A stretch of 27,812 nucleotides of DNA from Cacconaster sp045617505 (GTDB lineage: Bacteria > Bacteroidota > Bacteroidia > Bacteroidales > UBA932): positions 1 to 27,812 of the forward strand of contig JAZLIS010000057.1 of assembly GCA_045617505.1 (NCBI GenBank), in the 5' to 3' direction. This document shows, in pieces, positions 6,837 to 15,570 of the stretch. The position numbers and the translations under genes were made by a program. Position 1 is the first letter of the stretch. Each line of letters begins with the position of its first letter. The notes below the pieces were generated by a model. The model was given only the letters and a program-made list of their open reading frames with translations. It was not told where the DNA came from and ran no database searches.

Positions 6837-9800
6837 TTAATCGATGTCTATGTCGTAACTGTCTGCCTTAGCCTGAGTAACCGTCAAAGTCGCCGTAACG
6901 GACGTTTTGCTGCTGTTATTTGCCGTTATTGTTGCCTTACGAGTTGATGTCGTACTTGTATTTGCAGAATAAGAGCCGTTCTTATTTAACCAAGTTGCAG
7001 ATGAAGACTCACTGTGTCCGTCAGAAACCGATGAGGTTGTAGCCGAACCATTATTTGACCAGTCTGACCAAGAACTCCAACTGCTGTAGGTCGGGTCTCC
7101 AACCTGCCAGGTGTATTTGGTACGTGTACGCGTTCTCTTCTGCGGCTGAACCGTGTGGGTATGTCCGGCCGTAACATTCACCGTAACGCTTCCAGCCGCC
7201 GCTGATACATCTACGGATGAACCTGTCTCACCGTTGATCTTCACCCAGTAATCAGAATCACTTTCTACATTCTTGGTATCTGTACCAGTATCTGTTGATG
7301 ACCCTGTCTGCTGATTTGCCCCCTGGGTAACCGAGCAGCTTACACTGACTGTACCGTTGGACACACTCAATGTCGCACTTCTAGAACTTGTAGAGCTGTT
7401 GGAAGACACGCTCATCGTACCACCGGAATATGTAAGCCATGACTGATTGGACGTAGGTGTCGGAGAATCCGACTTCTTGGTTCCCGAGCCGTAAGTCGTC
7501 TGATAGCCATAACCTCCATCAGATGTACGTGACGTACTGCCGGATGCATCCCTAGACCAGTCGCTGCCGCTGTCAGTATCATAATTGCTGTCCGTCCCGT
7601 AATCCGTCCATGACTCAGTATGGCTCTTGCTCTCCTCTACATACTCCGTTGCACCTGAATCAAACGTATCCGTACGATATTCGATGTAATTACAATTCTG
7701 GGACGCAGAACGGGAATAGTCTCTCGACCCTTTCCTTGTCCAATCCTTATAATAATGCTGCGTGTAAGGCGTATGATAGTGATGCGTGATTGTACAGCGC
7801 TGCTCATTCTTGTCCCTCTCATAATGCGATGCAGTAACAGCATTTGCCTTACTTACACTTACAGCACCGGGACTCCAACTTGTTGTCGCGAACGATACGG
7901 CATAATCATACTTATCGACAGTCGTACTGGTGGTTGACCAAGGCCCATAAGTATCAGCATCTTGAACCTCTGAACCGTAACTGGTATCTTTGAGATATTC
8001 ACTGCCGTAACTCTTTGCACCCCATGATGTGCTGCCATAGTAAGACTTGCTGCCATAAGAAACAGACCCAGTCCTTGTGTGATTCTTGGTTGAAGTGGAG
8101 CCATAATGACGTTCATTCTTTGCCTGATAAACGTCGCAGGAAGCGGTGTTGGACTTGCCGTTGGCCGAATAGGTCAAGGTAAGCGTACCGACCTTCGCGC
8201 GTGATTTCACCGTCTTCTGGAGGTTGGAGGCACTGACAGAATTCCAACTCTTTGTAACGGACACATCAATGGTAGACGTTGCGCCTGACTTATAGTGGAC
8301 AACCTGCTTTACCGTCCCGCTCACCGTACCGGAAGAAACAGTACCTCCAGAAGCGGGAATATCACCGTAACTTATTGTCAATCCCGTAGGTGCATCATAA
8401 TGGTCCACAGCATCCCCGATCTGCGTCGAAATCGCCTCCGCTGAATTGCTTTTTCCCTTCAACGACACTGTGACCTTCTCCTTCTCGCTTCTCTCCGTAC
8501 CGCTGTTGGCCGTCCAGGTCACAACTCCTGTAGATGCATTCAACGTCGCACCGGCATTGTCCGTGACCGTAGTATAAGACAAAGTTGCACCGGTGGTATA
8601 ATTTCCCTTGCTGCCGGAAGTCCAGCTGTAAGGAAGCTCGTACGTCACCGATGGAGAAGCGGTTCCTCCGGTCGCACCTACCGTGGGAGAATAGCTGAAA
8701 GACTTGACGGCAAGCGTTCCGAGGGTCTCCTCGTTCGCCTCCTGATAAACCTCGGCAGTCTTATCCGTTACAGCATCCCCTACCTTCACCCTCACATAGA
8801 TGTCTCCAAGTTTCGTACGGGACTTTGCCGTGGTGCCGAGATTGTCCCCGTGATATGAGGGACAGTTGTCTGACAAAGAAGTAAGCGCCTTACCATACTG
8901 CACCGTATAGTCGGGGCTGCTCACAGCCGTCCAGTCGTCATACTTCGTCGAACCGTCGGCAAGGGTCTTGACCACCCTCTTTCTCTGGCCGACAGCGGTC
9001 ACTGAAGGAGTGCCGGAGTCCCCACCTCCTGCCGGAACGTCGCTGATTGTCCCGAGAGTGAAGGTCGGGGCCTCGTATTCATCCTCCGTCTTGACAACGA
9101 CGCTGCCGTCAAGCTTCGCGCTGATGTTGTTTACAATCCCCGCAAGGAAATCCAGACTTATGGTCTTGCTCTGCGGATTGCCGTTGGCATCGTTATATGT
9201 CAGCGTCGCATCATACTTTCCTGGAACAATCCAGAAATTGTTGTCTGCCGTCGTCAGTTCCTTCGTGGACTGACCTCCGACACCTGACCACGCGCCCGTT
9301 CCTATATTGTAAGTTCCGCTTCCGCTGTACTTCATCGAGAGCTTCACATTGGAACATAGATCAAGGTTTGTGAATGACACCGTTCCCACCCTTGCGAGGA
9401 TATGGTTGAACGTAAGTTCATTCTTCACCTTGTATGTCGGGCTTGCGAGATATGCGCAGACCACGTCTTTGTCAATGGTCGAAATCGCCACCGTTTGACC
9501 GGATGAAGTATGAGTCATCGCCACGTTGGACGCGTAGAAATGATACCCCGGGTCGGCTGAAGGCCAGACGGCATCACTCCTGAACACGCCTCCTGTAGAG
9601 GAAAACACCACGTTGGACAACTTTGAAGCCTCGCTGCCCGCAGAGCCGGCCGTGGCTGTGACGTTGAACTGCGAGAGCGACGTTATCGGTGTGGGACTCT
9701 TGGTAGCGGACGTGTCCTTGATCGAGAACTCGATTGCCTTGAGAGACTCCCGCCCGTGCGCTTCCGCAAAAGGGTCCGTCACATTCGAATCAACAGCCTG

Positions 9801-9851
9801 GCAACCTGCAAGGACTGCCATAAAAACTGTAAGGATGAAAAATCGTTTCAT
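6837..9851 (-). CDS. Giant fimbrillin-like lipoprotein with Ig/BACON-like repeats and a Tyr/Ser/Gly-rich region
   Basis: I start it at the ATG at 9851 (MKRFFILTVF, lipobox LAGC, Cys17), giving 1004 residues. A longer reading from a TTG at 9875 would overlap the previous gene and spoil the signal. Residues 1-250 look like an Mfa-like fimbrillin domain (WPSADPGYHFYASN, LTFNHILARVGTV). Three units of about 100 residues follow (about 255-372, 373-485, 486-580). Units 1 and 3 share an IPASGGT/VPAGGGD motif and the ending VYQ(E/A)(A/K)NE. Residues 581-800 are rich in Tyr, Ser, Gly, Thr, Asp and His, with repeated YGS/SYGS. Two BACON-like units close the protein (about 803-845 and 953-994), each with W...(S/T)R.A(T/I)...VTQ. 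It is likely a long distal subunit or tip adhesin of the fimbria. Length and composition are unusual for a fimbrillin. No catalytic motif is visible. Confidence 0.8.
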   Translation of the reverse strand: MKRFFILTVFMAVLAGCQAVDSNVTDPFAEAHGRESLKAIEFSIKDTSATKSPTPITSLSQFNVTATAGSAGSEASKLSNVVFSSTGGVFRSDAVWPSADPGYHFYASNVAMTHTSSGQTVAISTIDKDVVCAYLASPTYKVKNELTFNHILARVGTVSFTNLDLCSNVKLSMKYSGSGTYNIGTGAWSGVGGQSTKELTTADNNFWIVPGKYDATLTYNDANGNPQSKTISLDFLAGIVNNISAKLDGSVVVKTEDEYEAPTFTLGTISDVPAGGGDSGTPSVTAVGQRKRVVKTLADGSTKYDDWTAVSSPDYTVQYGKALTSLSDNCPSYHGDNLGTTAKSRTKLGDIYVRVKVGDAVTDKTAEVYQEANEETLGTLAVKSFSYSPTVGATGGTASPSVTYELPYSWTSGSKGNYTTGATLSYTTVTDNAGATLNASTGVVTWTANSGTERSEKEKVTVSLKGKSNSAEAISTQIGDAVDHYDAPTGLTISYGDIPASGGTVSSGTVSGTVKQVVHYKSGATSTIDVSVTKSWNSVSASNLQKTVKSRAKVGTLTLTYSANGKSNTASCDVYQAKNERHYGSTSTKNHTRTGSVSYGSKSYYGSTSWGAKSYGSEYLKDTSYGSEVQDADTYGPWSTTSTTVDKYDYAVSFATTSWSPGAVSVSKANAVTASHYERDKNEQRCTITHHYHTPYTQHYYKDWTRKGSRDYSRSASQNCNYIEYRTDTFDSGATEYVEESKSHTESWTDYGTDSNYDTDSGSDWSRDASGSTSRTSDGGYGYQTTYGSGTKKSDSPTPTSNQSWLTYSGGTMSVSSNSSTSSRSATLSVSNGTVSVSCSVTQGANQQTGSSTDTGTDTKNVESDSDYWVKINGETGSSVDVSAAAGSVTVNVTAGHTHTVQPQKRTRTRTKYTWQVGDPTYSSWSSWSDWSNNGSATTSSVSDGHSESSSATWLNKNGSYSANTSTTSTRKATITANNSSKTSVTATLTVTQAKADSYDIDID

Positions 9852-9864
9852 GTAAAATAATCCG

Positions 9865-10908
9865 TTAAAATTCAACCTCGGTCTCGGTCCTGTTCCAATC
9901 CTTCACGGTGACGGTCACGGTGACCTCCTCCGTGGTGATGGGCTTCTCGGGATCCAACGGGCCGAGGGACTTGATGTTGAGATTCGTGATGTCGATGTAC
10001 TCATTGGCCTTCAGCGACGGCAGCTCCGCACCGAAGGTTATGGGATAGTAACGCGTGACGCCCTGTATGCTGGTCCTAACCACAAGACGGGTGAAACGCG
10101 GACACCATTCCTCCTCACGGGTATCGGTCTCCACCGCATTGGCGGAGGCATAGAACGTATGGGCGATATCATAGACACCTCCCCTGCCGACAGCCACAGC
10201 GACAGAGAGCTTGTCGGAGAGCCAGTCATGAGGCGAGAGGCTGTCATAGACGCCCATCTTATTCGTCCAGAGAGGCTCCTGCGGCAAGGCGTCGCTGAAC
10301 ATCCCTGAAGCGGTGACGACGTTGGAGAGGTATATTCCATCCACGATAACCTCACCGTACTCCGAAGGAAGGCTGTTGGTGATGTTGCGGAGCACGACCT
10401 TTGCGGCACGGCGTTCCACCTCAATGCTGAACGACCTGCTGTCCGGACTTACCGTCCGGTCCTTCAGACTGCCCTGCATCGGGAACCGAGAAGAGCCGTC
10501 CTCAGTAGAGAGCACCTCCGTAGTTTTGTCAAGAAGTTCCTCCACCGTGCTGACCTTGGAAGTGATGTCCTCAAGGTTGGCCACGGCATAGAAAGAGTAT
10601 TTGCCACCGGCATCGACCGTCAGGTGAAGATTGCCGGAATTGGTGACGTATCGGCTATTGACACAAGTTCCCGTCGAATCAAAGACGAACACCTGAAGAG
10701 TCCTTACAGACTTCTCCGCAGTCGTTCCCTTCGCGTCGGACTCCAGACCCACGGCCTTGGTGGAAGGAACGTCAACGTCACCGGCAAGAGTGAAGAGGCA
10801 CTCCACCGGTTCCTTGGCGGAAGATACAACTTCGGGCCCTTCCTTCTGGCAGGATAGTGTCCCCAATACCGATGCTGCAATAAAAATTGTATAAATCAGT
10901 TTTTTCAT
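9865..10908 (-). CDS. FimA/Mfa1-type fimbrial subunit (second of two)
   Basis: This 347-residue protein has a lipoprotein signal (LSC, Cys20). An N-terminal strand segment ends in PSTKAV. A FimA/Mfa1 N-domain signature follows (VRTLQVFVFDSTG, then KYSFYAVANLEDI). A second beta domain includes RRAAKVVLRNI, VDGIYLSNV and RYYPITF, common to the major fimbrial subunit family. The protein ends in a strand with VTVKDWNRTETEVEF. In Porphyromonas, such subunits are exported as lipoproteins, cleaved by an Arg-protease and polymerised by strand exchange. I infer the same route here. The gene starts 8 nt after the Mfa-like gene and ends 13 nt before the giant subunit. It could be the shaft or an accessory subunit. 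Confidence 0.85.
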   Translation of the reverse strand: MKKLIYTIFIAASVLGTLSCQKEGPEVVSSAKEPVECLFTLAGDVDVPSTKAVGLESDAKGTTAEKSVRTLQVFVFDSTGTCVNSRYVTNSGNLHLTVDAGGKYSFYAVANLEDITSKVSTVEELLDKTTEVLSTEDGSSRFPMQGSLKDRTVSPDSRSFSIEVERRAAKVVLRNITNSLPSEYGEVIVDGIYLSNVVTASGMFSDALPQEPLWTNKMGVYDSLSPHDWLSDKLSVAVAVGRGGVYDIAHTFYASANAVETDTREEEWCPRFTRLVVRTSIQGVTRYYPITFGAELPSLKANEYIDITNLNIKSLGPLDPEKPITTEEVTVTVTVKDWNRTETEVEF

Positions 10909-10916
10909 TTTTCTCT

Positions 10917-11822
10917 CTATTCAAAAAGTAATTCCTTATCAGTTTCAGTCCACGGCTTGACCTCTGTTGAAACTGCCATCTCCTGAGGCTCCGAACATGA
11001 GAATCTCATCGTGACAGTACATTCCTCCCCCATCTCCAGAGCCTCGTCAAGTTGACGGGTCTCATCATGGGAAGCCACGAGAGTGACTCCGTCGGGAGAA
11101 TAAACGTCCCAGACAACGCGAATGGCGGGATTGCAAGGGATGAAGGTCGCGGCGGAAGGAATCTCCACCTCGCCATCCACTTCCAGTTCTCCTTCAAAGA
11201 AGACTTCAGTTTTCACACCGTCTGCAGGAATCCAGTCGTAAGTTCCAAATGCAAAGACTCCCGCGGAAGGAACGTCAATGCTGACCGACTTGATCTTATA
11301 CATTGCGCTATCGTCATCGCAGGCGGCCACGAAATGTATCAGTGACAGTATATGGTCAAACGAGAGGGCAACCGGACTTGCGGTGGCGGCAACGCCGCTC
11401 TTCTTCACGGCCAGCAGGTCCTCGGAAGGATTCTGACTGTAGGACAGGCTAACCCCATCTTCGGAGAAGGCAAGGCTCTGCGAAGGAGGATAGACGCCGT
11501 AGAAAGACACGGTACCGTCCGAAGGATAGAACCAGGGACCGTTTGCTGGAATGTACGACGCCTTTCCGGAATCCCACGACGCTTTCTCTATGAAGAGATT
11601 CGTCCCTTCGGAAGTGACGCAGGCGACACCGAAACCGCCCGCCTGAACCATCGTTGCGGTGTTCTCGGAATAGGTTTTCGTAGAGGAAGCGTTGACGAAC
11701 GATATCGCATACTGCGATGCCTTGCTACGATTAACAATGTGATTTTCATCCTTCTGGCAAGATGATGCGCCAAGCACCGCAGCGGCGGCACAAAGCAAAA
11801 GATAAATGTTTTGTTTTTTCAT
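10917..11822 (-). CDS. Mfa-like fimbrillin family lipoprotein
   Basis: This 301-residue protein has a lipoprotein signal (ASSC, Cys22), followed by a strand with ASSTKTYSEN. It shows the Mfa_like_1 fimbrillin pattern: GGFGVACV, then WFYPSDGTVSFYGVYPP, then the LSFDHILSLIHFVA segment. A closely matching LTFNHILARV segment is present in the giant protein of the same operon. The C-terminus is a beta strand ending VKPWTETDKELLFE. Members of this family are fimbrial shaft or tip components in Bacteroidales. The gene starts 19 nt after the Mfa2/FimB-type anchor gene, a common place for accessory subunits. The exact position of its product in the fibre cannot be told from sequence. Confidence 0.85.
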   Translation of the reverse strand: MKKQNIYLLLCAAAAVLGASSCQKDENHIVNRSKASQYAISFVNASSTKTYSENTATMVQAGGFGVACVTSEGTNLFIEKASWDSGKASYIPANGPWFYPSDGTVSFYGVYPPSQSLAFSEDGVSLSYSQNPSEDLLAVKKSGVAATASPVALSFDHILSLIHFVAACDDDSAMYKIKSVSIDVPSAGVFAFGTYDWIPADGVKTEVFFEGELEVDGEVEIPSAATFIPCNPAIRVVWDVYSPDGVTLVASHDETRQLDEALEMGEECTVTMRFSCSEPQEMAVSTEVKPWTETDKELLFE

Positions 11823-11841
11823 AACTTTTATTGATTATTTG

Positions 11842-12618
11842 TCAAAATTCCCTGTCACCGATCTCCTCGACCTCCCAGTCAAGCACCTCTATCACACCGG
11901 TGGACCTGTTGATGTTTACTGTTACGGTGAAATCTTCCAGCGAAACGGCACTCCAGTCATAGGAGGCCTCCTTCATAATGGAGTAAAGGTCACAGACAGC
12001 CGTGAAAGCATCCGTGACAAGGCTGAGGCCAAGGCCGGAACCTCCCTGCCGGGGCAGACGTACCAGGAGTGACTCATTGCCGTCAAAGGACGCTTTGTAA
12101 CGGAAATCGCCCTGATGGGCCGCAAGCGAAGGAAACGACGTACCGTTATATGGAGCCTCGACAAGAAGACCGAGAGATGAAGCATACGGAAGGGCATCCT
12201 CAGCAAGTATAACCGTGAGATTGCAGAATTGCTTATCGACATGGTCTATCACACCTTCGGCAAACTCTCCCGAACAATCAACGTCAATACGGCAGGCATA
12301 GAACTCCTTCATCCCGTCATCCCGGTCTGCGACTACGCAACCCGATACGACCTCCCTGCTGGAAGCGACCGCTGAGACCATTTCCCGTGACACGCTGTAC
12401 ATAAGAGCCGCATCACAGACATTCATACTGTCAAGTGGGCTTTCCGCAAGACGGGCGCCGTCAGAAGAATAAATGCCACACCACGCAAGTCCGTCCTGAT
12501 ATATGTACTCGGGCTGTTTTGTGACGGTCAACCCCAGATTGGACGGGCACACGCTCCTGTCCTCAAGCACGGTGCAGGAAGCGAGCGTCATAAGTAATAT
12601 GTATGCAAGTCTTTTCAT
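11842..12618 (-). CDS. Mfa2/FimB-type fimbrial anchor lipoprotein
   Basis: The start is placed at the ATG at 12618 (MKRLAYILLMTLASC, lipidated Cys15), giving 258 residues. Longer in-frame readings upstream lie inside the previous gene and lack a signal. The DRSVCPSNLGL motif at about residues 20-30 is the conserved opening of the FimB/Mfa2 anchor family (C..-CP..L.L). The rest is a two-domain beta protein ending in a strand with VLDWEVEEIGDREF. FimB/Mfa2 proteins stay anchored in the outer membrane, cap the fimbria base and limit its length. The gene begins 1 nt after the stop of the FimA/Mfa1-type gene, so the two are probably translationally coupled, as expected for a subunit-anchor pair. 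Confidence 0.83.
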   Translation of the reverse strand: MKRLAYILLMTLASCTVLEDRSVCPSNLGLTVTKQPEYIYQDGLAWCGIYSSDGARLAESPLDSMNVCDAALMYSVSREMVSAVASSREVVSGCVVADRDDGMKEFYACRIDVDCSGEFAEGVIDHVDKQFCNLTVILAEDALPYASSLGLLVEAPYNGTSFPSLAAHQGDFRYKASFDGNESLLVRLPRQGGSGLGLSLVTDAFTAVCDLYSIMKEASYDWSAVSLEDFTVTVNINRSTGVIEVLDWEVEEIGDREF

Positions 12619-12619
12619 A

Positions 12620-13594
12620 TCAGAAGTCAATTTCAGGGTATTCGTTGTAGTCCCAGTCGGAAATCGTAATCTCAAAGGAGGTCTTGACCTGCGTGAAGTC
12701 GTCCCAGGGGTTCTCCACTCCCTCGCAGGTGATTGTGACATTGCCGATGCGGTACAGAGTGTTGTTCCTTATCTCCCTGTCTATGACAAGGGGATAATAG
12801 CAGACACGCCCGTTATAGAGAGCCTTTATCATGACACAGGTACGGACATCCGTCGCGTTGGGATAGCAGTAGAACGGCACTCCTCCGTTGAAGGGGTCAC
12901 CGGGCTCCCAGCTCTCCTTTTCAGCGACAGTGAGAGTTCTGACGACGTCATCGTCCGTAAGATTCACACCGGAACGCAGGTTGACCGACGGTTCGCCTGA
13001 AACAAAGGACAATGTACTCTCCGCCGACACGTTGGCCAGATAGACATCCGTTATGTCGAACGATGCGGGAGCCTTCTCGGTCCAGTCCGTTGTAACCATT
13101 CCCTCAAAGGAAACCTTCGCGGCCAGTCTGGAGAGTTTCAACGTCACAGGCTCGGGCTTCGGAGAAGCCTCCCCCGCTGCACTACCCGTCATCACGAATC
13201 CGGACTGCCCGTTGTCCCGAAGAGCAGAGGAAAGGCTGCGGAACTCTTCTATAGTCCGAGGGACAGACTCTACCGGGAGATTAGCCACAGCACAGACCGT
13301 CTTTTTCCCAGCTTTCAGCCCGGTGGCGCTCTGCCGTGATGCAGGCGCAACTGCGCAATGCTTCGCCCACTCCAACACCCCTGCATCATCATAAATGGCG
13401 ATGTCTATCTGCGAAATCCCTCTCTCATCCCCATTATGAGTCTCTCCTTTTGTGACTGAAAGAGGAATACCCTGAATGTCAACGATAAGACTTGATACAT
13501 TTTCCTGCAGTCCAGAGCATTTACTGCACGGCTCCTTCTGGCAGCCGGCGAGTGTGACGACAATGGCCGCCACTATCAAAAATTTTCGTTTCAT
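12620..13594 (-). CDS. FimA/Mfa1-type fimbrial subunit (first of two)
   Basis: The start is taken at the ATG at 13594 (MKRKFLIVAAIVVTLAGC, Cys18), giving 324 residues. The in-frame ATG pair at 13618 would overlap the previous gene and put charged residues in front of the signal. The protein shows the FimA/Mfa1 N-domain pattern (ISQIDIAIYDDAGVLEWAKH, then KKTVCAVANLP). A second beta domain has LSRLAAKVSFEG, ITDVYLANVS and RVCYYPLVIDREI. It ends ISDWDYNEYPEIDF. The gene sits 10 nt after the OmpA-like lipoprotein and 1 nt before the anchor. By analogy with mfa1-mfa2 this is the better candidate for the main shaft subunit. It is 23 residues shorter than the second FimA-type protein. Confidence 0.85.
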   Translation of the reverse strand: MKRKFLIVAAIVVTLAGCQKEPCSKCSGLQENVSSLIVDIQGIPLSVTKGETHNGDERGISQIDIAIYDDAGVLEWAKHCAVAPASRQSATGLKAGKKTVCAVANLPVESVPRTIEEFRSLSSALRDNGQSGFVMTGSAAGEASPKPEPVTLKLSRLAAKVSFEGMVTTDWTEKAPASFDITDVYLANVSAESTLSFVSGEPSVNLRSGVNLTDDDVVRTLTVAEKESWEPGDPFNGGVPFYCYPNATDVRTCVMIKALYNGRVCYYPLVIDREIRNNTLYRIGNVTITCEGVENPWDDFTQVKTSFEITISDWDYNEYPEIDF

Positions 13595-13604
13595 ATTTTC
13601 ATCA

Positions 13605-15569
13605 CTATTTATCATCATTCTCCTCCCTGTTCAGTCCGTACTGCTTTATCAGTGCGCTTATTTCCGGGTCAAGGTTTCCGCGGAAGACGTATGAAGCATC
13701 CTGCTGGCAGGACTGGAGATAACACTCCACGGCATCCCTGTCCCGTCCCTCGCGGGAATAGAGCACTGCAAGCATATAGTTCACGGGAGCAGTGCGCTCC
13801 AACGTTTCGAGTATATTCTTCGCGGAAGCATTATAATCCATCGAACAGTAGGCGATGGCCGTATTGTAGTCGCTGTACGGACGGAGCAGAGTGACAGCCT
13901 TCTCATAATCACGGTCCCGGATTGCCTGAACCCCGGCCATATAGACCGTATCAATGACTGTTGTACAGACTGTATCCTGCACCATCCCCTTCCTGTGCAG
14001 ATGGAACGAAAATTTGACGGTACGAACCTTGGGATAGAGCACCTCCCTGTAATATTTGTACCTGCGGTCGGAGCGCATAGCCTCTTCTCGTCTGTCCGGT
14101 TCCAGTTCCGAATGGGAGAAATATTCCTCCTTTTCTCCGTCATCCATTACAATGTCTTTTGCAACAAGAGCATCGAGCATCTTCCAGTTCTCCGGCTCGG
14201 CGTGGGAAATGAATTTGATCTCCACCGCATCCAATGCACCCTCGCTACGATACTCTTCATCAAGATTGATTGCAACTCCCGCCTCTCTCTTCAGGGAATC
14301 GACAAAATGTCTGAGGAACGATTCGAAATAACGGCTCACGCTTGCGCCTCTTCTGCCGGAAAGCGCTCTGTTGGAAGCGTAGCTGCCTTCCGGTGATGCT
14401 GAAGCCGCCACCACAATGGAATCCAGATCGAACTCCCTGTTTCGCACCAGGTCAGCAAGATTGCCCTTAATGCGGGTTATCTCTTCCTCATTGTTGTACA
14501 ACGTATCAATCACAACCTCGGAACCGACCTTGAAGTCGATGTAACAGGCGGTGTTGGCCTCCACCTTCCTTTCTATGACCTTCGACAGATAACGCTCGGT
14601 ACCATCGACGAAAGATGACAGGCTGCTGATGTAGAACGTCAGAGGGTCCGCCTCGGGAATGCCGTATATGTGCTTCTCCTGCTCATAGATATCACCCGAA
14701 AGGAAGATATCGACCTTGCGGAGCTTGGGTCTGGTTTCGATTGACTGCACGTAATTGTAGATGAAGTCCCCGTTGAGAGCCGTGATGACAGTGTCGAGCC
14801 GCAGATGTTCCGTCACGAGAGGACTCTTGACATACCTGCGGAACATTGCATCCTTGTTGGCAATCTTCCATCTGTTGTACCAGCGTTTCCATTTGATTGT
14901 ATAATGCTCTATGGCATCCGCTTCAGTTACGCCGAAACAACTTTCGAAATCCTCGTCGGTGACGTATGACGAATCCTGCCTGAACTTGTACAGGTCCGGT
15001 ATGTTCCGCTCGATGAATGTCTCAAGTTGTCCGATATGAATCAATTCCGTGGAATCTGTCACTATGCTGTTGATGAAGCGGCGGTAACGCATATACCCTT
15101 TGTCCTGCTCACGGCGGTAGGCCGCACCTGTTATGAGTATATCGTCCAGACGCACGGTATCCTCAAGAAGAGCCATCCTCGGATGGAATCTCATCTGCCA
15201 CTTGCTGTCGAAGAAGTCGTGCGGCACACGTATTTGAAACTCTATATCGACCTTGCCGTGACGCTCTGCCACGTTTCTGAAACGTGCTGTCACCATCGCG
15301 GCTTCAATCGTTTCCGTAGCTACCATCTCCCCCGTTGCCTCCTCCTTTATCGCGTTCATTATCAGCTGCTGATGTCCGTCCATATCAACAACTACAAGTG
15401 TGTCGGAAGGCCGGTACGGTATCTCCTCGTCCCGGAAACGGACTTCTTTTTCTCCCGGCAGCGCTATCTGAACTCCGGCCGCCTCCTTGCGGATTCTCGT
15501 CGCCCTCTTCTGTGTCCCGCAAGCAATGACGCAAAGGCTTGCGAAAAGTATAATCAGTACCCTCTTCAT
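13605..15569 (-). CDS. OmpA-like/TPR lipoprotein of the fimbrial operon
   Basis: This 654-residue protein starts with a lipoprotein signal (VIAC, Cys17) and basic residues. Residues about 50-330 form a large mixed domain I do not recognise. Residues about 335-530 contain an OmpA-like peptidoglycan-binding fold with DLDSIVVAASASPEGSYASN and an LSGRRGASVSRYFESFL segment, matching the usual ASPEG..N..LS..RA..V pattern. Residues about 545-630 look like TPR helices (YEKAVTLL, YNTAIAYCSMDYNASAKNIL). Similar OmpA-like proteins next to DUF3575 barrels are frequent in Bacteroidales fimbrial loci. A role in tethering the fimbrial base to peptidoglycan is inferred. The gene begins 1 nt after the DUF3575 gene. 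Confidence 0.75.
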   Translation of the reverse strand: MKRVLIILFASLCVIACGTQKRATRIRKEAAGVQIALPGEKEVRFRDEEIPYRPSDTLVVVDMDGHQQLIMNAIKEEATGEMVATETIEAAMVTARFRNVAERHGKVDIEFQIRVPHDFFDSKWQMRFHPRMALLEDTVRLDDILITGAAYRREQDKGYMRYRRFINSIVTDSTELIHIGQLETFIERNIPDLYKFRQDSSYVTDEDFESCFGVTEADAIEHYTIKWKRWYNRWKIANKDAMFRRYVKSPLVTEHLRLDTVITALNGDFIYNYVQSIETRPKLRKVDIFLSGDIYEQEKHIYGIPEADPLTFYISSLSSFVDGTERYLSKVIERKVEANTACYIDFKVGSEVVIDTLYNNEEEITRIKGNLADLVRNREFDLDSIVVAASASPEGSYASNRALSGRRGASVSRYFESFLRHFVDSLKREAGVAINLDEEYRSEGALDAVEIKFISHAEPENWKMLDALVAKDIVMDDGEKEEYFSHSELEPDRREEAMRSDRRYKYYREVLYPKVRTVKFSFHLHRKGMVQDTVCTTVIDTVYMAGVQAIRDRDYEKAVTLLRPYSDYNTAIAYCSMDYNASAKNILETLERTAPVNYMLAVLYSREGRDRDAVECYLQSCQQDASYVFRGNLDPEISALIKQYGLNREENDDK

Positions 15570-15570
15570 A

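Noticed and set aside
6986..8116. Several short minus-strand frames inside the giant fimbrillin gene
   Set aside because: They are out of frame with a continuous 1004-codon gene and reflect its repetitive low-complexity composition.
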